In this document: positions 25,873 to 33,685 of the stretch, piece by piece
How positions within the stretch are numbered: position 1 is the first letter of the stretch
Layout of the letters: each line of letters opens with the position of its first letter
Source of the DNA: CBDESN01 sp965242495
Lineage (GTDB): Bacteria > Pseudomonadota > Alphaproteobacteria > MPNO01
Length of the DNA: 64,000 nt
NCBI GenBank assembly: GCA_965242495.1
Contig: OZ251446.1
Span: forward strand, 3,880,239 to 3,944,238
Direction: 5' to 3'
Position numbers and translations under genes: made by a program
The notes under the pieces: model-generated
Databases searched by the model: none
The model's input: the letters and a program-made list of their open reading frames with translations, nothing else
Told to the model about the DNA's origin: nothing

Positions 25873-28015
25873 CCCGAGCCTCGCCCGCCATCCGGCGCTC
25901 GACGACTGGCTGTCGATCGGCGCCGACGGGCGCATCGTCGTTCGCACCGGCAAGGTGGACATCGGCCAGCGCATCTCGACCGCGCTGGCGCTCATCGCCG
26001 CGGAGGAGCTCGAGGTGGAGGTCGACCGCATCGTCGTCGCGCCCCCCGAGACCGGCGCCGCCCCCGACGAAGGCATAACCTCGGGCAGCTATTCGATGAT
26101 GGAGTCGGGCGAGGCGGTCCGTCGCGCCGCGACGACCGCGCGGCGGCGTCTGCTGTCGCTGGCCGCGGCGGCCCTGGACGCGGACCCGTCCTCGCTGGAG
26201 ATCGACGACGGGACGATCCGCTCGCGGGCCGCCAACCGGTCGACCAGCTATTGGGCGCTCATGGACGGGGCGCGCTTCGGCGTCCCGGTCGATGCCGACG
26301 CCCCGGTCAAGCCGCCGGACGCCCTCCGCTGGATCGGCCGGCGCATCGTCCCGCGGGACGTCGGGCGGCTGGTCGACGGCAAGGCGCGCTTCGTCCACGA
26401 CATGACCATGCCCGGCATGGTTCATGCGCGCGTGGTGCGCCCGCCGCGGGTTCGCGCGAGCCTCGAACGTCTCGATCCGGCGGTATGCCGGCGGATCGAA
26501 GACGCGGGCGCGCGGCTGGCGCGCGACGGCAGCTTCCTGGCCGTAGCCCATGCCGACGAATACGCCGCGATCGAGGCCGCCCGCCGCCTCGCCGCGGCGG
26601 CGACGTGGCGGCCCGGCGACGGGCTCGACGCGCGCGACGCGCGGACCCAGCTCACCGCCAACGAGCGCGTCAGCCTGCCCGTCGTCGACGGCGCGCCCCG
26701 GCGCGCGCCCGTCCCGCCGCCGGCCGAGCCGCCGCCGGACGCGGTCGCGACGCTCTGCGCGCGGTTCGACGTCCCCTACCGGATGCACGCGCCGATCGGA
26801 CCCTCCGCCGCGCTCGCTTTGCGCCGCGACGGGCGCCTTACCGTGTGGACCCACAGCCAGGGCATCTACGTGCTGCGCGCCAGCATGGCCGAGGCGCTCG
26901 CCCTCGACGTCGAGGCGGTCCGCGTCATCCATGCGCCGGGGGCGGGTTGTTACGGCCATAACGGGGCGGACGACGCCGCGTTCGAGGCGGCGCTGATCGC
27001 CTGCGCCCTCCCCGGCGCGCCGGTGCTGCTCAAATGGACGCGCGAGGACGAGCACGCCTGGGCGCCTTGCGGCACCTGCGCGGCGATGGAGCTGAGCGCC
27101 AGCCTGGACCGCGCCGGACGGGTGATCGCGTGGTCGCACGAGACCTATGGCGACAGCTATGCGATGCGCCCGCGCCCCGAACCCGACCGCGCCGGCCCGG
27201 CGCGGCTGCTGGCGTCGCGCTATCGCGCCGCGCCCCTGGCCCCGCCGCCGCCGCCGCCCAACATGGCGCGGCATGTCGGCAACCACCGCAACCTGGAGCC
27301 GCTGTATACCTTCCCCGATCCCCGGCTGGTCAAGCATCTGGTGCGCGGCCTGCCGCTCCGGACCTCGGCGCTGCGTTCGCTCGGGGCTTACGGCAACGTC
27401 TTCGCGATCGAGTCCTTCATGGACGATCTCGCCGAGGCCGCCGGCGCGGATCCGGTCGGGTTCCGGCTGCGCCATCTCGCCGACGAGCGGGCGAAGGCGG
27501 TGCTGAACGCGGCGGCGGCGTGGTTGAGCCGGACCGCGGCGGACGCGCCTGCCGGCTGCGGCCGCGGAATCGGCTTCGCGCAGTACAAGAATCTCGCCGC
27601 CTACGCCGCGGTCGCGGTCGAACTCGAAGTGACCGATGCGGCGGAGATCCGACTTCGCCGCGCCGCGGTGGCGGCCGACGCCGGGCAGATCGTCGATCCC
27701 AACGGGCTGACGGCGCAGCTCGAGGGCGGGCTGTTGCAGGCGGCGAGCTGGACCCTCTACGAACGGGTGGACTATGACGAGGGCGGCGTTACTGGCCGCG
27801 ATTGGGACGGCTACCCGATCCTCCGGTTCGACAACGTCCCCGAGATCGAAACCCTGTTGATCGACCGGCCCGGCGCGCCCTTCCTGGGGGCGGGCGAGGC
27901 CGCCGCCGGCCCCACCGCGGGCGCGATCGCCAACGCGGTCAAGGACGCGACCGGCCTCCGCCTCCGCAGCACCCCCTTCACCCCCGACGCCCTCCGCGCC
28001 GCCGCCCTGGCGTAG
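25862..28015 (+). CDS. molybdopterin-binding large subunit (isoquinoline/nicotinate hydroxylase-like)
   Basis: A 717-aa molybdenum-cofactor subunit. The N-terminal block WLSIGADGRIVVRTGKVDIG and the following ALALIAAEELEVEVDRI are typical of IorB/nicotinate-dehydrogenase-like chains. The C-terminal GAGEAAAGP contains the catalytic Glu. It would hydroxylate an N-heteroaromatic ring or oxidise an aldehyde, with electrons leaving through the adjacent 2Fe-2S subunit. The GTG start at 25862 overlaps the small-subunit stop by 11 bases. moaA, needed for the cofactor, lies at 56434 but is not linked. Substrate unknown. Confidence 0.88.
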   Translation: MAANPSLARHPALDDWLSIGADGRIVVRTGKVDIGQRISTALALIAAEELEVEVDRIVVAPPETGAAPDEGITSGSYSMMESGEAVRRAATTARRRLLSLAAAALDADPSSLEIDDGTIRSRAANRSTSYWALMDGARFGVPVDADAPVKPPDALRWIGRRIVPRDVGRLVDGKARFVHDMTMPGMVHARVVRPPRVRASLERLDPAVCRRIEDAGARLARDGSFLAVAHADEYAAIEAARRLAAAATWRPGDGLDARDARTQLTANERVSLPVVDGAPRRAPVPPPAEPPPDAVATLCARFDVPYRMHAPIGPSAALALRRDGRLTVWTHSQGIYVLRASMAEALALDVEAVRVIHAPGAGCYGHNGADDAAFEAALIACALPGAPVLLKWTREDEHAWAPCGTCAAMELSASLDRAGRVIAWSHETYGDSYAMRPRPEPDRAGPARLLASRYRAAPLAPPPPPPNMARHVGNHRNLEPLYTFPDPRLVKHLVRGLPLRTSALRSLGAYGNVFAIESFMDDLAEAAGADPVGFRLRHLADERAKAVLNAAAAWLSRTAADAPAGCGRGIGFAQYKNLAAYAAVAVELEVTDAAEIRLRRAAVAADAGQIVDPNGLTAQLEGGLLQAASWTLYERVDYDEGGVTGRDWDGYPILRFDNVPEIETLLIDRPGAPFLGAGEAAAGPTAGAIANAVKDATGLRLRSTPFTPDALRAAALA

Positions 28016-28034
28016 CCCGCATCGGGCAAGGGGA

Positions 28035-28550
28035 ACCGTCATTCCCCCGCTTTCGCGGGAATGACGAGGGGGCTGTTCGTGGGGCCTGCCCCCGGCCCGA
28101 CCGGGGGAATGACGAAGTCCTTGGCGTATCCGCCTCGAGCCGATGGCCTCCCCCGGACCGTCGGCGCAAGCCCCTCTCGTCATTCCCGCGCAAGCGGGAA
28201 TCCATGGCCGCACCTGTCCCGACCGCCGGCTTTCCCCGGACCGTCGTCACAGCCCCCCTCCGTCATTCCCGCGAAAGTGGGAATCCATGGCCATACTCGC
28301 CCCGACCGCCGGCCTCCCTCGGACCGTCGTCGCAGCTCCCCTCGTCCCCACGGATACAGAAGCGGGATACGAATATGGCTTCCCGCTTTCGCGGGAATGA
28401 CGAGGGGGCTGTTCGTGGGGCCTGCCCCCGGCTCGACCGGGGGAATGACGAAGTCCTTGGCGTATCCGCCTCGAGCCGATGGCCTCCCCCGGACCGTCGG
28501 CGCAAGCCCCTCTCGTCATTCCCGCGAAAGCGGGAATCCATTTCTGGATA
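28035..28550. repeat. dense dispersed-repeat block with a 159-bp direct duplication
   Basis: At least four gcgggaat palindromes and two cttggcgtatccgcctcgag modules lie here. The segment 28046-28205 is repeated almost perfectly at 28382-28540, 336 bases on, with only a few differences (for example cccgacc against ctcgacc). No gene is seen. Confidence 0.85.
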
Positions 28551-28569
28551 CGCAGGGCGGATTTTTCGC

Positions 28570-28598
28570 TTGACATTGCGGATCATTTGTGTTACAGT
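28570..28598 (+). promoter_or_regulatory. strong sigma-70-like promoter
   Basis: A perfect TTGACA (28570-28575) is followed after exactly 17 bases by TACAGT (28593-28598) in a locally AT-rich stretch. It is the best promoter match in the window, yet no gene starts close by; the next supported start is at 29193. Confidence 0.6.
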
Positions 28599-28632
28599 CC
28601 TTGCACAATCGACAATATGAACGTGATCGCAG

Positions 28633-28657
28633 CCCTGCGGCGGCCCGCCCCGCAGGG
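28633..28657 (+). terminator. GC hairpin shortly after the promoter
   Basis: CCCTGCGG (28633-28640) pairs with CCGCAGGG (28650-28657) across a 9-base loop and is followed by ttcttc. It would sit about 30 bases into a transcript from the promoter at 28570-28598. It could be a weak terminator, an attenuator, or part of a small RNA. Confidence 0.35.
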
Positions 28658-28906
28658 TTCTTCGTCGCCCGGAATGGAGTTTCCCATGAGCTGCCTCCCT
28701 GCAACCGTAGATCGTGTGCGTGACGCCGCGGCGTCCTCCCCGCTGCGCCGGCCCGGACCCGGGCGGGGCGGTGCGGCATGGCCGCCGCGGCGCGCCGACG
28801 CGCGGTTTCGAGACGCGATTCTTCCCTGGTTTTCACCCGCTTTCGCCCTGGTTTCGGTCGGTTTTCGCCCTGTTTTTTCCCTGCTTTTTCGGCATAACCC
28901 ATTGAA

Positions 28907-29036
28907 ATACAACGAAATTGCAATTTTTCGTCGGCATCCCGGCCCAGGGCGTTCCCACGGCCCCGCCCGGCCGCCGGCCGGCATGGTCCGGAATCCGAAG
29001 CGGACTCCCTGCAATCGAAAATTGTATTTCGTTGCT
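28907..29036. repeat. pair of about 20-bp inverted repeats in an AT-rich patch
   Basis: tacaacgaaattgcaatttt near 28910 and cgaaaattgtatttcgttg near 29017 are imperfect inverted copies about 85 bases apart, 160-285 bases ahead of the 29193 gene. Upstream (28850-28890) lie irregular repeats of tttcgccctg/ttttccctg. The rest of 28660-29192 shows nothing recognisable. Confidence 0.5.
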
Positions 29037-29192
29037 CCAAAACTGCGCCGCCCGGCGGCGTCTCGACGCCTCCGCGCCGGCCTCCGGGCCCGCATCTCCC
29101 GCCGGCTCCGTCGCGACAGGTGGACGAAGGCCGGAAGACCGGGGAATATGCCGGCGCCGCCGCACCGGCGGAGACAAGACGAGGATCATACG

Positions 29193-30854
29193 ATGACCGC
29201 TCAACGAGGAGGCAGCCTGGCCGAGCAGCTGGCGCAGGCGCTGCCGCGCACGCGCGGCGCCCGCCCGCCGGCGTCGCCGGTGAGTCAGGTAACGATGCGC
29301 ATCCCCGCGGACGATCTCGACGGCGCGTTCGGCGAGGCGCGGGACGAAGTATTGCGTTGGATGCAGGACCGCGCCGGGCGGAGCCTGCCGGCGGAGGCGC
29401 GGCGCGGCGAAGGGTTCGAACTCGCCGCGGCCGGTTCGCTCCGCGCCGAAGCGGCGCCGGCCGAGGACGCCGGTCGCTGGACGGCGCGGCTGGAGGAGGC
29501 CGACGAGGATGCGCCGGACCGCTTATGGACGACCGAAGCCGAGATCGCCAGGGACGGGAAGGCGGTAAGCGCGCATGTGCGGCTCGGCTGCGCGGCGCGG
29601 GGAGAAAGTCCGCCCGCCCTGTCCGTTCCCGATCTCGTCCGGCGGATCGCGGCCCGGTTCCGCGTCGTCGTCGACGGCCGGCCGATCGGCGCCGGGCCCT
29701 GGCTCGTCGATACGCCGGAGCGGGCGGAGAGGCTCCTTGCGCTGCTCTGCCTCCCGGCCCGCGAGCGGGACGTGCTGACCGTCGCGACGCACGATCTCGA
29801 CGACGATCCCTCGACCGCGCTGGTCTCGCCGCAATCCGTCTTCGAACGCACGCTGGGCGCGGCCCACGTCGCCATCGTCACGGCGACGGCCGCCTTCGCC
29901 CTGACCGATCGGGTCGGCAAGGAGCTTTCCGTCTTCCGGCAGGCGGTGCGGACCTACAAGCCCGGCTTCGACCCCTGGCGGGCGGAGCCCCACGACCATC
30001 CGCTCGCCCTCGGCACGCGCATATCCGCCTGGGCCGGCGGACCGAAAGCCTTCGAGGACTTCCTCGTCTCCACCTGTTTGCGCGCCACCGTCGGGCCTGC
30101 GGACCGCGACGAGCGCCCGTCCTCTCCCTTCGCCGCGAGGCGGACCGCCCCGGAGCCGCCGCGCGCCCCCGGCCTTCCGGCGCTTCCCTCCGGAGACGAA
30201 CGGCTGGATGCGCTGCGGCGGGAGAACGAGGAGCTCAGAGCCGAGAATCTCAGGCTGGCGGAATCGCTGGGCAAGGCCGAGAAGGAGCGCAACGCCGCCG
30301 TCGCCGCGCGCAACGACGCCAGAGCCGAGGCCCGGAGTCTCCGGGACCGGGCGGCCCATCTCGAGCGCGCGCGCGGCAATACGCCGGCGCGCGCCGACGG
30401 GCCGTCCGTTCCAGGCGGCTTCAAGCAGCTCGATCAATGGTCGAAGGAGCATCTCGACGGCAAGGTCCGGGTGCTTCCGCGCGCGATCCGGGCGGCGAAG
30501 AAGTCGAAGTTCGAAGACGTCGAGCTCGCCTACCGCGCCTTGCTGATCCTGCGCGACCACTACGTCCCGATGCGGCTGGACGGCGGCGCCGACAAGCAGG
30601 CCGCCTACCGCGAGGCCCTGGCCAGGGAAGGGCTCGAGGAGGAGCCCGCCTTCGCCGGCACGCGGGCGGGCGAGCACGGCGACGCCTATTTCGTCCAGCA
30701 TGGCGGCCGCAGGCGGCAGCTCGAGCGGCATCTGAAGGGCAGCAACGCCCGCAACGAACGCCGCGGGTTCCGCCTCTACTTCTTCTGGGACGACGGCGAC
30801 CGGGAAGTCGTCGTCGGCTGGCTGCCCAACCATCTGCCGACGAGGATCAGTTGA
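29193..30854 (+). CDS. uncharacterised 553-aa protein with coiled coil and conserved C-terminal domain
   Basis: No function assigned. The N-terminal region (about 1-300) is mixed alpha/beta with a conserved-looking block around FERTLGAAHVAIV and AVRTYKPGFDPWRAEPHDHP. A Pro-rich linker precedes a Glu/Arg-rich coiled coil (about 325-395; RRENEELRAENLRLAESLGK). The last 130 residues end in RRRQLERHLKGSN, RGFRLYFFWDDGDREVVVGW and LPNHLP. That short basic helix followed by a beta-hairpin with RLYFFWD is reminiscent of RelE/ParE-type folds, but this is only pattern similarity. The ATG at 29193 has GAGG upstream. It stands alone, follows a repeat block, and its stop overlaps the convergent amidohydrolase gene by 8 bases. 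A defence or toxin role is possible but unproven. Confidence 0.75.
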   Translation: MTAQRGGSLAEQLAQALPRTRGARPPASPVSQVTMRIPADDLDGAFGEARDEVLRWMQDRAGRSLPAEARRGEGFELAAAGSLRAEAAPAEDAGRWTARLEEADEDAPDRLWTTEAEIARDGKAVSAHVRLGCAARGESPPALSVPDLVRRIAARFRVVVDGRPIGAGPWLVDTPERAERLLALLCLPARERDVLTVATHDLDDDPSTALVSPQSVFERTLGAAHVAIVTATAAFALTDRVGKELSVFRQAVRTYKPGFDPWRAEPHDHPLALGTRISAWAGGPKAFEDFLVSTCLRATVGPADRDERPSSPFAARRTAPEPPRAPGLPALPSGDERLDALRRENEELRAENLRLAESLGKAEKERNAAVAARNDARAEARSLRDRAAHLERARGNTPARADGPSVPGGFKQLDQWSKEHLDGKVRVLPRAIRAAKKSKFEDVELAYRALLILRDHYVPMRLDGGADKQAAYREALAREGLEEEPAFAGTRAGEHGDAYFVQHGGRRRQLERHLKGSNARNERRGFRLYFFWDDGDREVVVGWLPNHLPTRIS

Positions 30855-31722
30855 CCGCCGGGGCCGCGCCCGGGAAATACGCCTCGGCGTTCTCGTGGAG
30901 CACCTTGGCCAGCACCCGGTCGGAGAAGCCGAGCGAACGCCAGCGGTCGATCATCATCTCGAACTTGAGCACCGGATAGTCGCAGCCGAACATGATGCGA
31001 TCCTGCAACCGGCCGCCGATCTCGCGCAGCAGCTGCGGCGGAAACGTCTTCGGCGACCAGCCGTGCAGCTCGTAATGCACGTTGGCCTTGTGCAGCAGGA
31101 TCGCGATCATCTCGTCCTGCCAGGGGAAGGCCGGCCGCGCCGCCAGGATCTTGAGTTCCGGATAGCGCGCCGCGACCGCGTCGATGTGGCGGGGATGCCC
31201 GTCGTCGAGGACGATGCCCTTGCCGCCCGGCGCGCCCTGGCCGATCCCGGTCAGGCCGCAATGGATCAGCACCGGGATGCCGGCGTCGATCGAGGTCCGG
31301 TAGAACGGGTCCCAGATCGGGTCGCTCGGCGGGAATCCGGGATGCGACTGGCCGACGACGCCGAAGCCGACGAAGCCCGCATCGGCCGCGACGGCGCGCT
31401 CGAACTCGCGGACGCCGTCCTGGCCGATGCGCGGATCGAAGGACAGCCAATGGCCGAAGATCGCGTCGCGGTGCCGGCGCTGCACGTCGAAGGCGTAGTC
31501 GTGGAGCGCGCGGATCTCGTCCAGCGAGTCCATCCAGCAGGTCAAAGCGAGGTCGAGGATCGTGCGCACGCCGTTGCGGCGGAAGGCGTCGGTCATCTCC
31601 TGCTCGGTCTCGAACGCCGCCGCGGTGCCCCAGATCCGCTCCTGGCTGGCGCGCTCCTCGGCGCTCCGGAACAGGTAGCCGCGCTCCGTGCTCCAATGGG
31701 AATGGCAGTCGAACACCCGCAT
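30847..31722 (-). CDS. amidohydrolase-2 family (metal-dependent TIM-barrel) protein
   Basis: A 291-aa hydrolase or decarboxylase of the ACMSD/amidohydrolase-2 group. The N-terminal metal motif is seen as DCHSHWS, with HCG on a central strand and a late Asp in MFGCDYPVLKFE. The end HENAEAYFPG is typical of the family. Members hydrolyse lactones or amides or decarboxylate aromatic acids. The ATG at 31722 has GGAGG upstream. It is divergent from the CoA-ligase-like gene (113 bases), which suggests a shared control region and participation in the same catabolic route. Confidence 0.85.
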   Translation of the reverse strand: MRVFDCHSHWSTERGYLFRSAEERASQERIWGTAAAFETEQEMTDAFRRNGVRTILDLALTCWMDSLDEIRALHDYAFDVQRRHRDAIFGHWLSFDPRIGQDGVREFERAVAADAGFVGFGVVGQSHPGFPPSDPIWDPFYRTSIDAGIPVLIHCGLTGIGQGAPGGKGIVLDDGHPRHIDAVAARYPELKILAARPAFPWQDEMIAILLHKANVHYELHGWSPKTFPPQLLREIGGRLQDRIMFGCDYPVLKFEMMIDRWRSLGFSDRVLAKVLHENAEAYFPGAAPAVN

Positions 31723-31835
31723 GATCCGTCCCTCCGTCCGGCCGCCTCAACCCGCGGCGGCCCGATGCTAGCCTGGATTCGCCGCGCGCTCGACAGCGCG
31801 GAACGCGGCGCGCGACCCGGGGAGGAGCGCGGCGG

Positions 31836-33305
31836 ATGACGGACGTCCCGGTCAGCGGCCTGCCGATCTATCACGACTCGATCGACTGGGCGCGGCTGCG
31901 CCGCGACTATCCGGTCCCGGACGTGTTCTTCGACACGGTCTACAAATGGCCGGCGGAGCGGATCCGCGCGCTCCAGAACGCGCGCTTCCTGGAAGCCGTG
32001 GCGCGCGGCTGGCGCAACCCGTTCCATCGCCGGCGCTGGCGGGCGGCGGGGCTGGAGCCGGGCGACATCCGCAGCATCGACGACAGCCGCCGCATCCCCA
32101 CCTACGACTCCGACGACGTGAAGCGCGATCAGCTCGAACACCCGCCCTTCGGCGCGTTCCACGATCTCGACCCGGCGGGGCTGGCGGCGGCGCCCTACAA
32201 GATGCAGACCAGCGGCGGCACCACCGGCGCGCCGCGGGTGACGCTGTCCGCTCCCGTCGAGTGGGAGCTCAACGGGCTCACCGCGGCGCGGGCGCTCTAC
32301 GTCCTCGGCGCCCGGCCCGGCGACGTGATGCAGATCCCGGTCACGCTGGCCCTCGGCAATCTCGGCTGGTGCGTCTACAAGGGCGCGCACGACTATCTCG
32401 GCGTGCTGCCGCTGACGACGGGCGCCGGCGCCGTCACGCCCAGCCGGCGGCAGATGGAGATCGCCTTCGACTACGGCGCCAATCTGTGGTGCGCCTTCCC
32501 GGAATACATGTTGCGGCTCGCCCAGGCGAGCCGCGACGAGCTGGGGCGCGAATTCGCCGAGCTGGGGACGAAGTTCGTCCTCACCTTCCTCGGCCCGGAC
32601 ACCGAGGGCCGGCTGCGCGCCGAGCTGGAGCGGGCGCTCGGCTGCGACGTCTACGACAACTACGGCACCAACGAGATGGGCGAAGGCGCCTTCGAATGCC
32701 GGTTCAAGGACGGCCTCCACTTCCAGGAGGACTGCATGTATTTCGAGGTCGTCGACACCGAGACCGGCGAACCGGTTCCCCAGGGCGAGAGCGGCAATCT
32801 GGTGGTGACGGTGTTCCACCGCGCGGTTCCGCCGGTCGTCCGCTTCAACCTGCGCGATCTGGGGCGCATCCTGCATACCGGGGTTTGCGGCTGCGGCAGC
32901 AGCTTCCGCCGCATGGATCATTTCCTCGGCCGCAGCGACGACATGGTGAAGATCCGGGGCGTCAACCTCAACCCGATGGCCTGTCTCAACGCCGTCCAGA
33001 GCGACGGGCGCGCCACCGGCGAATGGGTGTGCGTCGTCGAGACGACCGAGCGGGACGGCGTCAGGCGGGACGAGATGACCGTCCGGGTCGAGGCGCGCCG
33101 CGACGCCGGATCGGCGGACGGTCTGAAGGAACGGCTGGAGGAGCGGCTTCGCTCCGATCTCGGGCTGGGCGTCGCGGTCGAGCTGGTGGCCCAGGGAAGC
33201 CTCGACGAGATCGCCAATGTCGGCGGCCGCGAGGGCAAGCCCCGGCGGCTGGTCGACCGCCGCGCCGGCCGCGCCGGCCGCGACGGCGGCGGCGATGCGG
33301 GTTAA
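31836..33305 (+). CDS. phenylacetate-CoA ligase-like (PaaK family) adenylate-forming enzyme
   Basis: A 489-aa ANL-superfamily protein. The P-loop-like TSGGTTGAPR (about 127-136), the adenine motif YDNYGTNEMGEG, and the hinge region RFNLRDLGR followed by GRSDDMVKIRGVN match PaaK-type ligases. They activate aryl acids as acyl-AMP and then as CoA thioesters. The start has GGGGAGGAG upstream. The C-terminus is extended by a low-complexity Arg/Gly tail (RRAGRAGRDGGGDAG). Downstream genes (DUF1330, molybdo-hydroxylase, OYE) follow on the same strand, fitting activation then ring modification of an aromatic acid. Confidence 0.85.
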   Translation: MTDVPVSGLPIYHDSIDWARLRRDYPVPDVFFDTVYKWPAERIRALQNARFLEAVARGWRNPFHRRRWRAAGLEPGDIRSIDDSRRIPTYDSDDVKRDQLEHPPFGAFHDLDPAGLAAAPYKMQTSGGTTGAPRVTLSAPVEWELNGLTAARALYVLGARPGDVMQIPVTLALGNLGWCVYKGAHDYLGVLPLTTGAGAVTPSRRQMEIAFDYGANLWCAFPEYMLRLAQASRDELGREFAELGTKFVLTFLGPDTEGRLRAELERALGCDVYDNYGTNEMGEGAFECRFKDGLHFQEDCMYFEVVDTETGEPVPQGESGNLVVTVFHRAVPPVVRFNLRDLGRILHTGVCGCGSSFRRMDHFLGRSDDMVKIRGVNLNPMACLNAVQSDGRATGEWVCVVETTERDGVRRDEMTVRVEARRDAGSADGLKERLEERLRSDLGLGVAVELVAQGSLDEIANVGGREGKPRRLVDRRAGRAGRDGGGDAG

Positions 33306-33336
33306 GCTGCGCGGCGCCACACAGGGGAGGGAACGA

Positions 33337-33633
33337 ATGGCCAAGGCATATTGGATCGCGGCGTATCACTCGATCTCCGACGCGGACGCGCTGGCGGCCT
33401 ATGGCCGGCTCGCGGCCCCGGCGATCGAGGCCGCGGGCGGACGATTCCTGGCGCGCGGCGGCCGCACCGCGGCGTTCGAGGCCGGCAGGAAGGAGCGCAC
33501 GGTGCTGATCGAGTTCGACGATTTCGATACCGCGGTCGCCGCCTATGACAGCGACTCCTACAAGGCCGCCCTGGCGGCGCTCGGCGGCGATTCGGTGGTG
33601 CGCGACATCCGCATCGTCGAAGGCCTCGAATAG
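33337..33633 (+). CDS. DUF1330 (dimeric alpha-beta barrel) protein
   Basis: A 98-aa ferredoxin-like alpha/beta protein of the DUF1330 family, starting MAKAYWIAAYHSISDADALA and containing GGRFLARGG and VLIEFDDFDTAVAAYDSDSY. Its biochemical function is unknown; DUF1330 proteins are small dimers often found among catabolic genes. AGGGGAGGG lies ahead of the ATG at 33337. It is 31 bases after the ligase gene and about 50 bases before the molybdo-hydroxylase gene, so probably co-transcribed. Confidence 0.88.
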   Translation: MAKAYWIAAYHSISDADALAAYGRLAAPAIEAAGGRFLARGGRTAAFEAGRKERTVLIEFDDFDTAVAAYDSDSYKAALAALGGDSVVRDIRIVEGLE

Positions 33634-33685
33634 CGGCGGCGCGCCCGCCTTCCTCGCCGCCGGCGACGCGGCGGGCTATGAGCCG

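Noticed and set aside
25508..28213. 901-codon minus-strand frame opposite the molybdo-hydroxylase genes
   Set aside because: It is composed of Arg/Gly/Ala shadow sequence and runs into the dispersed repeats. The plus-strand genes carry all the recognisable motifs.
28035..28550. Repeated palindromes as a possible CRISPR array
   Set aside because: The units are palindromic intergenic repeats of variable spacing with related, not unique, intervening sequence, and no cas gene is present.
28686..29192. N-terminal extension of the 553-aa protein from ATG 28686
   Set aside because: The frame is open, but the extension is Arg/Pro-rich, includes the AT-rich inverted repeats, and lacks conserved features. 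ATG 29193 has a ribosome-binding site.
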